This document shows, piece after piece, positions 1 to 8,381 of a stretch of DNA of 56,575 bases; positions within the stretch are counted from its first letter, which is position 1; every line of letters begins with the position of its first letter. The DNA comes from Caldilineaceae bacterium. Its GTDB lineage: Bacteria; Chloroflexota; Anaerolineae; Caldilineales; Caldilineaceae. The stretch is from contig JALSIX010000099.1 of the NCBI GenBank assembly GCA_026989655.1, forward strand, positions 1 through 56,575, written 5' to 3'. Below the pieces are notes generated by a model. That model was not told where the DNA came from, made no database searches, and saw only the letters and a list, made by a program, of their open reading frames with translations. The position numbers and the translations under genes are program-made.

Positions 1-1
1 G

Positions 2-505
2 GTGTTGGCCGATGCCCGGGCCGCCTCCCTGGTGGTGACGCCCAAGGTCCGGGTTCAGGGTCGGCTGGAGCTGCCTGGCCGCCCCCGGCCTCCCCATCCC
101 CGTTGGGTAGTGCCCGTGACCGTGCAGCTCCATGCCGCCAACGGCTCCGGGCCTCTCCACACCTTCGCGCTGTCCACCGGAGAGGACGGCACCTTCCAGC
201 TTCCGCCCGTGGAGCCGGGCACCTACCGGGTCCTGGTGCAGGTGCCATACGCCCTGCCCCGGGTGTTGACCGCGGAGTTCGCTCCGGGCAGCCCAACCCT
301 GGAGGTAGGGCCGTTGAAGTTCGGCGACATCGTGGCGGACCGGGCGGTGGACATCCGGGATTTCTCCGCGCTCTCCGCCCAGTTCGGCCGCTGTGGAGAG
401 CGGCTCTCGGCCGATCTCAACGGAGACGGCTGCGTGGAGATCCGGGATTTCTCCCTGCTGGCGGAGAGCTTCGGCCAGGTGGGGGATACGGTGGATGGAC
501 GGTGA
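2..505 (+). CDS. C-terminus of a secreted protein with Ig-like and dockerin-like domains (5' truncated)
   Basis: The reading frame is open to the left edge of the window, so only the last 167 residues or so are visible. Residues about 15-105 look like a carboxypeptidase-regulatory or Ig-like beta domain, with a GTYRVLV segment typical of that fold. The last 55 residues form a duplicated dockerin-like module with the repeated core DIRDFSxL and EIRDFSLL. The second calcium loop (DLNGDGCVEIRD) is intact. The first loop (DIVADRAVDIRD) lacks the usual D-x-N-x-D start and may not bind calcium. Such tails attach secreted proteins to cohesins or to the cell surface, but no cohesin is visible here. 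The catalytic or main part of the protein lies outside the window. Confidence 0.72.
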   Translation: MLADARAASLVVTPKVRVQGRLELPGRPRPPHPRWVVPVTVQLHAANGSGPLHTFALSTGEDGTFQLPPVEPGTYRVLVQVPYALPRVLTAEFAPGSPTLEVGPLKFGDIVADRAVDIRDFSALSAQFGRCGERLSADLNGDGCVEIRDFSLLAESFGQVGDTVDGR

Positions 506-541
506 GGGAGATCGGGGCGACGCTCCAGAACGCTGGGGAAC

Positions 542-967
542 TCATTCCATGGCTCCACTCTGGGCCACCAGGAAGATGCCCAGACAGATGACCAGGACAC
601 CCAGCCACCGTTGCCAGGGAATGGTCTCGCCCAGGACGGTCCACGAGACCAGGGTGATCAGGACGAAGTTCAGGGCCAGGAAGGGATAGGCGTAGCTCAG
701 GTCCAGCCTCCCCAGGACCGCGATCCAGGCCAGGGCGCCAATGCCGTACAGGGCCAGTCCCACCAGGATCCACGGCGAGCGCAGGATCAGGAGCACCAGG
801 GACAAGACCCCCTGGGGCAGGGCATTGGCTTCAGGGGTGCTCATGCCGATCTTGAGCACGGTCTGGCCGGCCACGCTGGCGCCGATGGAGATCGCGATCA
901 GCCACAGGGAAGACATGATGCGTGTGCGTAGCTCCTGGGTTTGGGGGGACGGCTTGGGCTCGGTCAT
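542..967 (-). CDS. Small EamA/SMR-type membrane protein, possible lipid-linked sugar flippase subunit
   Basis: This 141-residue protein has four predicted membrane helices, about residues 20-38, 52-68, 73-92 and 118-136. It ends shortly after the last helix, which fits the half-size members of the drug/metabolite transporter superfamily. The layout resembles ArnE/ArnF, which move an aminoarabinose-linked undecaprenyl carrier, so transport of a lipid-linked sugar is a reasonable inference in this glycan locus. It is not proven by a motif. The gene starts 12 bp after the stop of the upstream O-antigen ligase gene and is the last gene of a five-gene leftward operon. An internal Met at residue 18 is an alternative start. 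Confidence 0.72.
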   Translation of the reverse strand: MTEPKPSPQTQELRTRIMSSLWLIAISIGASVAGQTVLKIGMSTPEANALPQGVLSLVLLILRSPWILVGLALYGIGALAWIAVLGRLDLSYAYPFLALNFVLITLVSWTVLGETIPWQRWLGVLVICLGIFLVAQSGAME

Positions 968-979
968 GGGGTGGGGCGC

Positions 980-2617
980 TCAGGGATCTGTCTCGACGGT
1001 GGCCATGCGGATGCGGTCGGCGCGGGCCGGTTCCCCGATGTACTGGTACCACCAACGCCGGATCTCCAGCTGTGCGTTGTCCAGATCCAGGGTGCTCCAC
1101 AGGCGGGCCGCCTCGGCCACCTGGCCCTGGATCGCGTAGACTTCCCCGAGCATCTGGCGGGTCGCACGGTGGGCCGGATCCATCCGGTAGGCCCGCTCCA
1201 GATGTTCCCGGGCCTCGTCGTACCTTCCCAGAGAGAGCTCCATCTGGCCCAGGCGCCGATTGGCCACCGGATCGTTGGGGTCCAGGTCCAGCGCGGCCTG
1301 GAAATGGGCAAAGGCCGGGGCCAGCTCCTGGGCGCGCAGCCGCCGGATCTCGTCCTGGATGGGGATGGTGGGCCATCGGTAGCCCTTCAGCTCCACCTGG
1401 GTCTGGTAGACGCTGCCCAGGTTCGCGTGCCAACGGGCCTGCACCTGGGGAATCCCCACGATGGCCAGGACGATCCCCACGACGAGCGCGGCCAGTCCCC
1501 CCACCTGGAGGGCGACGATCTGCCTGCTGGAACGTCGATCCGAGTCGACAATCAGCGCGAAGGTGGCGATCAGGGGCAGGAAGAGCACGGGCATGAAGAC
1601 CCCGGTGTAGGTCTCGGAGTCCAACATGCCGTAGACCAGGAAGGTGAGCACCGAGGCGTGGACGGCCGCCCGCTGGACGGTCCACCGTTCTGCCCGCCAC
1701 GGCCCGCTGTACCAGACGGCGATGGCCGCCAGGGTGGCCAGCCCTGCCATGCCCAGAAGCCCCTGTTCGATGGCCACCTGGAGGAAGAGCTGGTACGCGT
1801 GGTAGAGGTAGGGCACGTGGACCAGGTGGACATAGGTGGAGTAGACCATGCCCGTGCCCACCAGGCCACTTCCGGTGAAGGGGTAGTCGCCGACCAGGAG
1901 GGCCATCTTGCGCCATGTGGTCAGCCGGCCCACCAGGAACCCAGGCGGGAAGGCCTCGGCCGGCAGGCGGAGCAGCCAGAGGAAGACCACCAGGGCCCCC
2001 AGGGGCAGGAGGACGTAGAGCCCCACATCCATGAGGCGGGCCCCGGGCAGGCGCGCCCGTACCTGGAGATATCCCAGGGCCAGCCCACCGATGAGCAGGG
2101 TGAGCTTGGGGGCCTTGGACTCGGAGAGCAGGACCGCGGCCACCATCAGGGCCACGGCCAGGACCATGGCCCCGCGTTCCACGGGCGTGTAGCCCCCCTG
2201 CCATGCCCGCCAGGCCCCTGCCAGGGCCAGGGGGAACAGGACCACGAGCAACCCATCGATGGTGTCCGCCTGGACGGAGATCCAGGTGGGCAGCACCCGA
2301 TCCCCCAGTCCCAGGGCCAGGAGAAAGAGGACCGCCAGGCCACCGCCCATGCCGGCAGCCAGGGGGCCCAACCAACGCCAGAAGTGCTCCCGAAGAGAGG
2401 CATGCAGGGTGGTGGCCAGGAGCATCAGGGCCACGGTTCCCAGGATCAGGAGGAAACGGAGCCAGGCATAGAACGGGCTGAAGGAGACCCACACGCCGAC
2501 GAACGCGGTGGCCACATAGAGGCTTGCCCCGGGCAACACGAGCAGGAAAGAGGTGGTCGGAGGCACCAGACGGGACCGGGAGAAGTGCTTCTCGCGGTGG
2601 AGCATGACGTGTGCCAT
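980..2617 (-). CDS. O-antigen ligase/polymerase (Wzy_C/WaaL type) with C-terminal TPR repeats
   Basis: The 545-residue protein has ten or more hydrophobic helices over roughly residues 20-390. The large loop carries the Wzy_C signature H-x3-Q-x3-x-x-x-E-x-G-x-x-G, seen as YHAYQLFLQVAIEQGLLG. After about residue 425 comes a soluble tail with two TPR-like repeats (FQAALDLDPNDPVANRRLGQ and the following YDEAREHLERAYRMDP). Members of this family join or polymerise lipid-linked oligosaccharides at the outer face of the membrane. TPR tails are common in the family and may bind partner proteins. It lies 37 bp after the radical SAM gene and shares its operon. A second family member without TPRs is encoded at 14678-16108, so one may polymerise and the other ligate. 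Confidence 0.86.
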   Translation of the reverse strand: MAHVMLHREKHFSRSRLVPPTTSFLLVLPGASLYVATAFVGVWVSFSPFYAWLRFLLILGTVALMLLATTLHASLREHFWRWLGPLAAGMGGGLAVLFLLALGLGDRVLPTWISVQADTIDGLLVVLFPLALAGAWRAWQGGYTPVERGAMVLAVALMVAAVLLSESKAPKLTLLIGGLALGYLQVRARLPGARLMDVGLYVLLPLGALVVFLWLLRLPAEAFPPGFLVGRLTTWRKMALLVGDYPFTGSGLVGTGMVYSTYVHLVHVPYLYHAYQLFLQVAIEQGLLGMAGLATLAAIAVWYSGPWRAERWTVQRAAVHASVLTFLVYGMLDSETYTGVFMPVLFLPLIATFALIVDSDRRSSRQIVALQVGGLAALVVGIVLAIVGIPQVQARWHANLGSVYQTQVELKGYRWPTIPIQDEIRRLRAQELAPAFAHFQAALDLDPNDPVANRRLGQMELSLGRYDEAREHLERAYRMDPAHRATRQMLGEVYAIQGQVAEAARLWSTLDLDNAQLEIRRWWYQYIGEPARADRIRMATVETDP

Positions 2618-2654
2618 GGTCGGCTCGACACTCGGCTCGTGGACGGAGGGGCCT

Positions 2655-4442
2655 CTACGCCTGTTTGGTCTGTCCCAGGGGCAATACCCAGCCCAGGTGC
2701 TCCAACCCCACCCGGAGCGCCCGCTTGAAGGTGCGCCAGTCGCTGAACAACATGCGCAGGTAGGTCAGGATGGGGCCGGGCCGCAGCGCCCATTCCCGGA
2801 AGGCCCGCTTCTGCCAGTACATGAGATCCTCCGCGGAGAGGTTCTCGTACTGGAGCACCGTGCCCTTGTCCATGTCCACCTCTTCCCAGCGGGTGCCCTC
2901 CCGGAACCAACGGTTCTTGATCACCTCGAAGAAGAAGGGGGTTCCCGGATAGGGCGCGGCGATGTGGAAGAGGGCCAGGTCCAGGGGCAGGGTCTTGGAG
3001 AACTCGATGGTCTCCCGGATGGTCTCCTCGGTCTCGCCGGGCAGGCCGATGATGAAGTAGCCCCAGTTGCGGATGCCGGCCTCCTTGGCCCAGGTGAGGG
3101 CCCGCAGGGCCTTCTTGGGGTCCGCGCCCTTGGCCGCCCGCTTCAGGATCAGCTCGTTGCCGCTCTCGATCCCCCAGCTGATCAGCCAGCAGCCGGCCTT
3201 GCCCATCATCTGGAGCATCTCCCGGTCCACGTAGTCCACCCGGCTGTTGCACGTCCAACGGATGGGCAGCTCCTCGTCGATGATGCGCTGACAGAGCTCC
3301 ATCACCTGCTCCCGGTTCACCGTGAACAGGTCCGCGTACATGTGGATGTTGTGGATCCCCAGATCGTGGAGGATCCAGAGCTCCTCCATGATCCGTTTGG
3401 GGGAGTGGAGCCGCACCGAGTACTGGTAGGAGACGTGTTTGATGCAGTACTTGCAGCCCGCGGGGCATCCGCGGCTGGTGAGGATGAAGGTGAAGGGCCC
3501 CTTCATCAGGGGCATGCGGTATTTGTCCAGGGGCAACAGGTGGTGCAGGGGGATGGGCAGGTCGTCCAGATCCGGGATGAAGGGCCGATCCGGGTTGATC
3601 TGGATCTCCCCCCGGTTGCGCCACACCAGGCCCTTGATGTGGGAGAGATCCAGCCCGCTCCGCTCCTGCCCCTCGGGCTCTGGGGTGGGCTGCCAGTCCG
3701 GATCTGTCTTCACCAGGAGCTCCTGGACCCACTCGGGCCGTTGATCCTGGCGACCCTCCAGCACATCGATGAGCTCCCGGAAGGTGAGCTCCGGCTCTCC
3801 CCGGAGGACGAAGTCCAGCGCGGGGAAGTCCCGCATGGTCTCCAAGGGCATGGGGGTCACATGGGTGCCGAAGGCCATGGTCACCGCGCCCCGGCTCTTG
3901 GCCAACATGACGCCGTACATGTCATTGGTCAGCGTGGGCGCGGTGACCTGGGTGATGTAGTACTTGGGCGCCTTCTCCCGCAGGAGATCCTCGAACTCCT
4001 GCCAGGTCATGCGCTCGGCAATGGCGTCCACCACGGCCACGGTGTAGTCGGGGTGGAGCATGGCGGCCAACTGGGCCAGGGAGACCTGGGGCCACACCAT
4101 CTCCTCCCGGCTGCGCCGCCCCACCCGGTGCTGGGTTCGGATCCAGATGCCGCCGTCGGGGGAGGGCGGGTTGACCAACAGCACGTCCACCGCGCCGGGA
4201 GGACGTCGGTGGGTCAGCTCGCGGACCACGGCCCCCGCGTCCGGGAACCGGGCCGGCCGGAGCTTGGGGATGCGTCGGGTACCCAGGTTCTCCCGAAGCT
4301 CGATAGGCACAGGCTGGGCCCCATTGGCGCGGGTACGGGGCGTCTGGGTCTTCGTCGGCCTGACGACCTCGGCCCCGTTCCCCGGGGTTTGGGATGGGGC
4401 CTGCGCCTTCTCAGGGGGAGGGGCGGTTCGCTGCTCGTCCAT
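2655..4442 (-). CDS. Cobalamin-binding-domain radical SAM enzyme
   Basis: The 595-residue protein has a Pro/Thr/Gln-rich N-terminal stretch of about 75 residues. A B12-binding-like domain follows at about 80-235 (VDVLLVNPPSPDGG, then SLAQLAAMLHPDYTVAVVDA). The radical SAM core carries the cluster motif CPAGCKYC, with Cys326, Cys330 and Cys333. The core continues to about residue 545 (WTCNSRVDYVD, WGIESGNELILKRAAKG). This is the BchE/HpnP/PhpK-like architecture, used for methyl transfer or rearrangement at unactivated carbons. The substrate cannot be read from sequence. Its place inside an operon of glycan genes suggests modification of a sugar, a lipid carrier or a membrane lipid. The Asp-x-His cobalt ligand motif is not obvious, so cobalamin may bind base-off without a protein histidine. 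Confidence 0.85.
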   Translation of the reverse strand: MDEQRTAPPPEKAQAPSQTPGNGAEVVRPTKTQTPRTRANGAQPVPIELRENLGTRRIPKLRPARFPDAGAVVRELTHRRPPGAVDVLLVNPPSPDGGIWIRTQHRVGRRSREEMVWPQVSLAQLAAMLHPDYTVAVVDAIAERMTWQEFEDLLREKAPKYYITQVTAPTLTNDMYGVMLAKSRGAVTMAFGTHVTPMPLETMRDFPALDFVLRGEPELTFRELIDVLEGRQDQRPEWVQELLVKTDPDWQPTPEPEGQERSGLDLSHIKGLVWRNRGEIQINPDRPFIPDLDDLPIPLHHLLPLDKYRMPLMKGPFTFILTSRGCPAGCKYCIKHVSYQYSVRLHSPKRIMEELWILHDLGIHNIHMYADLFTVNREQVMELCQRIIDEELPIRWTCNSRVDYVDREMLQMMGKAGCWLISWGIESGNELILKRAAKGADPKKALRALTWAKEAGIRNWGYFIIGLPGETEETIRETIEFSKTLPLDLALFHIAAPYPGTPFFFEVIKNRWFREGTRWEEVDMDKGTVLQYENLSAEDLMYWQKRAFREWALRPGPILTYLRMLFSDWRTFKRALRVGLEHLGWVLPLGQTKQA

Positions 4443-4460
4443 GGTCGCGGATCTCCTGTG

Positions 4461-5714
4461 TCATGCCACGGCCTCGCGGACCGGGGAGGACAGGGGATCG
4501 TCCCTTGCCGTGTCCGCGTCGGCATGGATGTCTCGGTCGATGAGGGCCTCCCGCCGTTGGAGGGTGGCCAGGATCTGCATCTGGGTCCAGCCCACGATGA
4601 GCTGGATGCCGATCAGGGCCAGGGAGGCGCTGGCCAGGTAGTAGAGCCACAGCCGGGTGAGGGGCCAGCCCTGCCAGGCCAGGTAGAGGCTCACCCCGGC
4701 CACCACCAGGCCCATGGCCAATGCGACCAGGCCCACCCATCCGAAGTGATTTTCCAGGGGCTTCCGGAACAAGGGCCGGCCGAACAGCCCCTGTCGGACA
4801 GGCCGTCTGTGGAAGAGGCTGACGAAGTAGTTGAAGCTGGCCCCCAGGATCAGGATGCTGACCCCCGCCACACTCAGCACCAGGGCACTGAAGACCGCGA
4901 AGGCCCCCACACCGGACAGGCGGGTCACCCCGGAGAGGCGCAGGCCCACCAGCCACGTGCCGATGCCGGCCGCGATCAGGAGCGCGACCAGGCTGATGAG
5001 CCCCAGGATCCGCACGGGATTGTACGTCAGGGCCGTCCAGATGATGGACTGGGCAAAGCGCGCGCCGTCCCGGACAACGCTGAGCTTCGAACGGCCGATG
5101 CGCTCGCTGTAGGGGATGGGCACCTCCACCATGCGCAGGTTCTCGTGGAGGGCCCGGGTGCTCATGACCGGGGTCAGGTTCAGCCCATCCGGCAGGGGAT
5201 AGAGATGCTCCAAGATGGCCTTGCGGAAGATCCGCATGCCGCTGGCCGAGTCCGTGATCCGCTGGGCGCTGATCAGGCTGACGAGATGGGCGAAGAGGAC
5301 GTTGCCCAGACGGCGCACCCGGGGCATCTGGCTGTCCTTGCCGGCCATGCGGGAGCCGATGACGATGTCTGCCTGGTGCCGGATGGCCGCCTGGCACAGC
5401 TCGGGGAAGAGCTCGGGCGGATAGGTGCCGTCCGCGTCCAGGAAGCCGATCCACTCGCCCTGGGCCGCGGCGAAACCTGTCTTCAGCGCGGCACCGTATC
5501 CCCGGTTGGTGGGGTGTCGGATCAGGCGGACCTCGGACATGGAGGCCACGATGGCCGGGGTCTGGTCTGTGGAGCCATCGTCCACCACGATCAGCTCCAC
5601 CTGCTCGAAACCCACGGCAGCCAGGGCAGGGCGGGTGTTGAGCACGCGTTCTGCGATCTCCCGGATCCCGTCCTCCTCGTTGAGGGCAGGGATCACGATG
5701 GACAGGGATGTCAT
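4461..5714 (-). CDS. GT2 glycosyltransferase, DPM1/GtrB-like with C-terminal membrane helices
   Basis: The 417-residue protein starts with the GT2 fold ([20 protein letters not shown]). It has the nucleotide-binding [11 protein letters not shown] and the metal-binding DADGTYPPE motif near residue 86. The C-terminal half has four to five hydrophobic helices, about residues 235-260, 265-290, 325-350 and 360-385. This layout matches polyprenyl-phosphate sugar synthases (DPM1/GtrB/ArnC-like), which load a sugar onto the lipid carrier for use by GT-C enzymes outside the membrane. A GT39-like transferase at 18359-19792 and a GT87-like protein at 53573-55090 could use such a donor. The gene is 18 bp upstream of the radical SAM gene. 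Confidence 0.87.
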   Translation of the reverse strand: MTSLSIVIPALNEEDGIREIAERVLNTRPALAAVGFEQVELIVVDDGSTDQTPAIVASMSEVRLIRHPTNRGYGAALKTGFAAAQGEWIGFLDADGTYPPELFPELCQAAIRHQADIVIGSRMAGKDSQMPRVRRLGNVLFAHLVSLISAQRITDSASGMRIFRKAILEHLYPLPDGLNLTPVMSTRALHENLRMVEVPIPYSERIGRSKLSVVRDGARFAQSIIWTALTYNPVRILGLISLVALLIAAGIGTWLVGLRLSGVTRLSGVGAFAVFSALVLSVAGVSILILGASFNYFVSLFHRRPVRQGLFGRPLFRKPLENHFGWVGLVALAMGLVVAGVSLYLAWQGWPLTRLWLYYLASASLALIGIQLIVGWTQMQILATLQRREALIDRDIHADADTARDDPLSSPVREAVA

Positions 5715-5786
5715 GGGACGGCTCCTTTCACAAACACCGCCTACGTTCGCATCGGGACAGGTTCCCCCGATGGTCAGAGGAGGGGA

Positions 5787-6662
5787 TCACAGGTAGACAG
5801 TTCCCCGAGGCGACGAGGTGTCCGCCGCGATCGGCTTCAGGGGCCGAGCGGGCACGCCCCCCACCACCGTGTGGGGAGGAACGTCCCGGGTCACCACAGC
5901 CCCCGCGGCGACCACCGCTCCCCTGCCGATGCGCACACCGTCGGTGACGATGGCCCCCGCTCCAATCCACACGTCGTCCTCCACCACGATCCCCTGGGCC
6001 GTGATCCCCTGCTCCACGAAGGGGCGGGAGGGATCCGAGTAGACGTGGTTGACGGCCAGGAGCTGGACCAGGGGAGCCGTGTAGACTCGGTCGCCGATCT
6101 GGATGCCCCCCTGGCCCCGGAGGACGTTGAGCTCCCCGATGAGGCAGTCCCGCCCGATGCGGATGAAGGCATGGGGCAGGTCCCGGAAGTTGTACACATG
6201 GAGGATCGCCCCATGCATCACCAGGGTGTTGTCGCCGAGGACGATCCCCTGGGGACAGGCATGGAGGTAGACGCCGCGGTCCAGGTAGACGTTGCGGCCC
6301 AACCGCACATGGTCCGCAAAACGGATCCGGACGCCGTTCTCTATGGCCGCGACCCCTTCCATGTGGAGGACGAGCCGGTACAGCATCGCCCGCAGACCGA
6401 TGCCCACCACCGTGGGCACCCAGCCTGCCAGGGCCCACAGAGCCTGCTCGGCCAGGTAGCGCAGGGGGCTGCTGGCCTGGCGAGCCATGTAGAGCCGGAG
6501 GTTGGCCCACAGGCCCTCCTGGATAGGACGGGCCCTCCTCCGGCTCTCCACCGGGGGAGATGGCCCAGCCCTCGTCCCGTTGCCCTGGAGCTGCGCCCCA
6601 GGCGCACGCCCATCGGAGGTGTCCACCGTCTCGCGGAGGCGGGAGGTATCGGCTTCACCCAT
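5787..6662 (-). CDS. Hexapeptide-repeat (left-handed beta-helix) acyltransferase
   Basis: The protein of about 291 residues has a poorly conserved charged N-terminus. An amphipathic helix region follows, then from about residue 120 a run of hexapeptide repeats of the LbH fold ([50 protein letters not shown]). The segment [10 protein letters not shown] contains the likely catalytic histidine of the sugar O-acetyltransferase class. The end ([13 protein letters not shown]) is the usual acetyltransferase terminus. It probably O-acetylates a glycan sugar using acetyl-CoA in the cytosol. I prefer the Met at 6662; an upstream in-frame Met at 6695 adds 11 residues. It is the first gene of the leftward operon and faces the promoter at 6820-6828. 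Confidence 0.86.
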   Translation of the reverse strand: MGEADTSRLRETVDTSDGRAPGAQLQGNGTRAGPSPPVESRRRARPIQEGLWANLRLYMARQASSPLRYLAEQALWALAGWVPTVVGIGLRAMLYRLVLHMEGVAAIENGVRIRFADHVRLGRNVYLDRGVYLHACPQGIVLGDNTLVMHGAILHVYNFRDLPHAFIRIGRDCLIGELNVLRGQGGIQIGDRVYTAPLVQLLAVNHVYSDPSRPFVEQGITAQGIVVEDDVWIGAGAIVTDGVRIGRGAVVAAGAVVTRDVPPHTVVGGVPARPLKPIAADTSSPRGTVYL

Positions 6663-6819
6663 GGACCTGAATGCCCCTCTGCTGGCGTTGCCCACCGTTC
6701 TGCCCGGGAAACCAGCGCCCCCCCAGGAGCCAAGGCTCGGGGATGACCAGGGACCTGTGTGTGCCAGGGCTCGGGGCCGGTGGCATGCTGGATCTCACGG
6801 TACCGCGCTCGGCACGTCT

Positions 6820-6828
6820 AGTGTAGCA
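6820..6828 (-). promoter_or_regulatory. Extended -10 promoter for the leftward glycan operon
   Basis: Read on the minus strand the bases are TGCTACACT, an extended -10 (TGN plus TACACT). No good -35 sits at 16-18 bp; the nearest T-rich hexamer, TTGTAA, is 23 bp away inside the palindrome at 6841-6858. Transcription would start near 6813, about 150 nt before the acyltransferase start. Confidence 0.45.
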
Positions 6829-6840
6829 TGGTCTGCGGGC

Positions 6841-6858
6841 CAGTTTGCTTACAAACTG
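6841..6858. promoter_or_regulatory. Perfect 7-bp inverted repeat, candidate operator
   Basis: CAGTTTG and its exact complement CAAACTG flank the 4-bp spacer CTTA. The site lies just upstream of the leftward -10 and between the two divergent transcripts. Its A/T content is high for this genome. The binding protein is unknown. Confidence 0.5.
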
Positions 6859-7004
6859 ATGATAGATGAAGGCCATCCGGCCAGTACTCCCAGATGTCAG
6901 GATGGGCCCGCCCCCATGGGCCCGGCCGTCGCCCCGGACAGGGCATAGGTCGGCCGCCGGGGATTGTTAGTGAAGTGTAACCATCTGAGGCCTCGGTTCC
7001 CTAG

Positions 7005-7010
7005 TATAAT
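7005..7010 (+). promoter_or_regulatory. Consensus -10 (TATAAT) for the rightward glycosyltransferase operon
   Basis: A perfect TATAAT lies 69 bp before the ATG at 7080. I see no -35-like hexamer at 16-18 bp, so activation by a protein or a weak promoter is possible. Confidence 0.45.
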
Positions 7011-7079
7011 GGACCTGCTCGATGGGAGGAAACCCGTTACTTGCCCGAGTGGCTTGGCCGACGATAGGTCCGTGGCACG

Positions 7080-8360
7080 ATGGACATAGCGTATCTCCTG
7101 CAGGCAGGTGTCCCGGACATCGGCTCCAGGCCCTTCACCGGCCCCGCGGCCCACGTGCACCACGTCTTCCAGGAGCTGGTGGCCCAGGGGCACCGGATGC
7201 TCGCGATCGCCCGGCTGGATCGGGGCATCGTCCAGTCCCGGGATCTCGTCACCTTTGTTCCCGTGCCGCCCACAGCCCTGGATCGAGGGCCCCTGCGCTG
7301 GTTCGAACGAGGGGTCCGCCGTGTCCAGAGCGAGCTGCGCCTGCCGTATGCGGGGCTGTTCGAGGCGGTGCGCTTTGCCCTGGCCTGCAGGGCCGCGGCG
7401 GCCCACGTGGATCTCCTCTACGAACGCATGGGCTGGTTGGGCTTCGGAGGGGTCCTGGCCGCCCGTTGGCTGGGCGTGCCCATCGTGTGGGAGGTGAACG
7501 GCGACCATCTGGACGAGTTCGAGTCCCTGGGCATCGCGCCCCGAGGGCTCCAGCGTGTACTCTCCGTGGCCCTCATGCGGTGGGCTGCCCACCAGGTCTC
7601 CGCGGTGGTGGCCACCGGGGCAGGATGGCGTGCCCGGTTCGTCGAACGCTGGGGCGTGCCCCCCGATCGGGTCCACGTGGTGGAGAACGGCAGCGAAGTG
7701 GTGGAGCTGCTCTCCCGGGCGGAGCTGCGGGCCTTCCAGGCAGAGGAACCGGCCTCCGGGACAGAAGGGGGCGTCCAGGTGGTCTACGTGGGCGGTCTGG
7801 AGCCCTGGCACGGGGTGGACGTGCTCCTGCGGGCCATGGCCCAGATGCGCAGCCGGCACGTCCGGCTGTGGATCGTGGGCCATGGGCGGGAACGCACCCG
7901 GCTGGAGAGCCTGGCGTCCCAGCTCGGGATCCGGGATCGGGTGGAGTTCACCGGCCACCTGCCCATCTCCCAGGTGGCCCGACGGATGGCCCGGAGCCAC
8001 ATCGGGGTCGCGCCCTACTGCGGCCGGGTGGAGTTCTCCGGCCTGAAGCTGTTGGACTACAAGGCTGCCGGCCTGGCCACGGTGGCATCGGGGGCCCACG
8101 GTCAGCCCGCGGTGTTGGAGCATGGCCGGACCGGTTGGATCGTGCCCCCATGCGACGTGGAGGCCCTGGCCGCCGCCCTGGACCATCTGGCGGCCCATCC
8201 GGAGCTCCGGCAAGCGATGGGCCAACGCGCCCGGATGGAGGCGGAACGGGAGCACAGCTGGCGCCACACCGCGGAACGGCTGTCCGAGCTGTTCCGGGCG
8301 GTGGTCCAGGAACGGCGAGGCCCCGCGGGGGCCCCGGAGGTTGGTCTGGAATCCGGATAG
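7080..8360 (+). CDS. GT4-family glycosyltransferase
   Basis: The 426-residue protein has the two-domain GT-B fold. The N-terminal acceptor domain has a gap-rich start (GPAAHVHHVFQELVAQGHRM). The C-terminal donor domain begins near residue 235 (VVYVGGLEPWHGVDVLLRAM) and carries the E-x7-E-type segment EFSGLKLLDYKAAGLATVAS near residues 317-337. Such enzymes transfer a sugar from a nucleotide donor with retention, usually on the cytosolic face. The donor and acceptor cannot be read from the sequence. It is the first gene of the rightward glycan operon, followed after 21 bp by a GT2 gene. Confidence 0.88.
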   Translation: MDIAYLLQAGVPDIGSRPFTGPAAHVHHVFQELVAQGHRMLAIARLDRGIVQSRDLVTFVPVPPTALDRGPLRWFERGVRRVQSELRLPYAGLFEAVRFALACRAAAAHVDLLYERMGWLGFGGVLAARWLGVPIVWEVNGDHLDEFESLGIAPRGLQRVLSVALMRWAAHQVSAVVATGAGWRARFVERWGVPPDRVHVVENGSEVVELLSRAELRAFQAEEPASGTEGGVQVVYVGGLEPWHGVDVLLRAMAQMRSRHVRLWIVGHGRERTRLESLASQLGIRDRVEFTGHLPISQVARRMARSHIGVAPYCGRVEFSGLKLLDYKAAGLATVASGAHGQPAVLEHGRTGWIVPPCDVEALAAALDHLAAHPELRQAMGQRARMEAEREHSWRHTAERLSELFRAVVQERRGPAGAPEVGLESG

Positions 8361-8381
8361 CCTTTCCCGAAGGCAAAGCCT

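Larger units (their letters stand above)
6663..7079. other. Divergent intergenic regulatory region
   Basis: This 417-bp gap separates the leftward acyltransferase operon from the rightward glycosyltransferase operon. It holds an extended -10 on the minus strand (6820-6828), a perfect palindrome (6841-6858) and a -10 on the plus strand (7005-7010). It is visibly richer in A/T than the flanking genes between about 6835 and 7010. No convincing small gene or RNA gene was found in it. Confidence 0.6.

Noticed and set aside
2553-6746. Very long plus-strand reading frame (about 1400 codons) opposite the acyltransferase, GT2 and radical SAM genes
   Set aside because: It runs antisense through five genes with clear conserved motifs, its protein is Gly/Gln/His/Asp-rich with no fold, and such frames arise from GC-rich codon bias.
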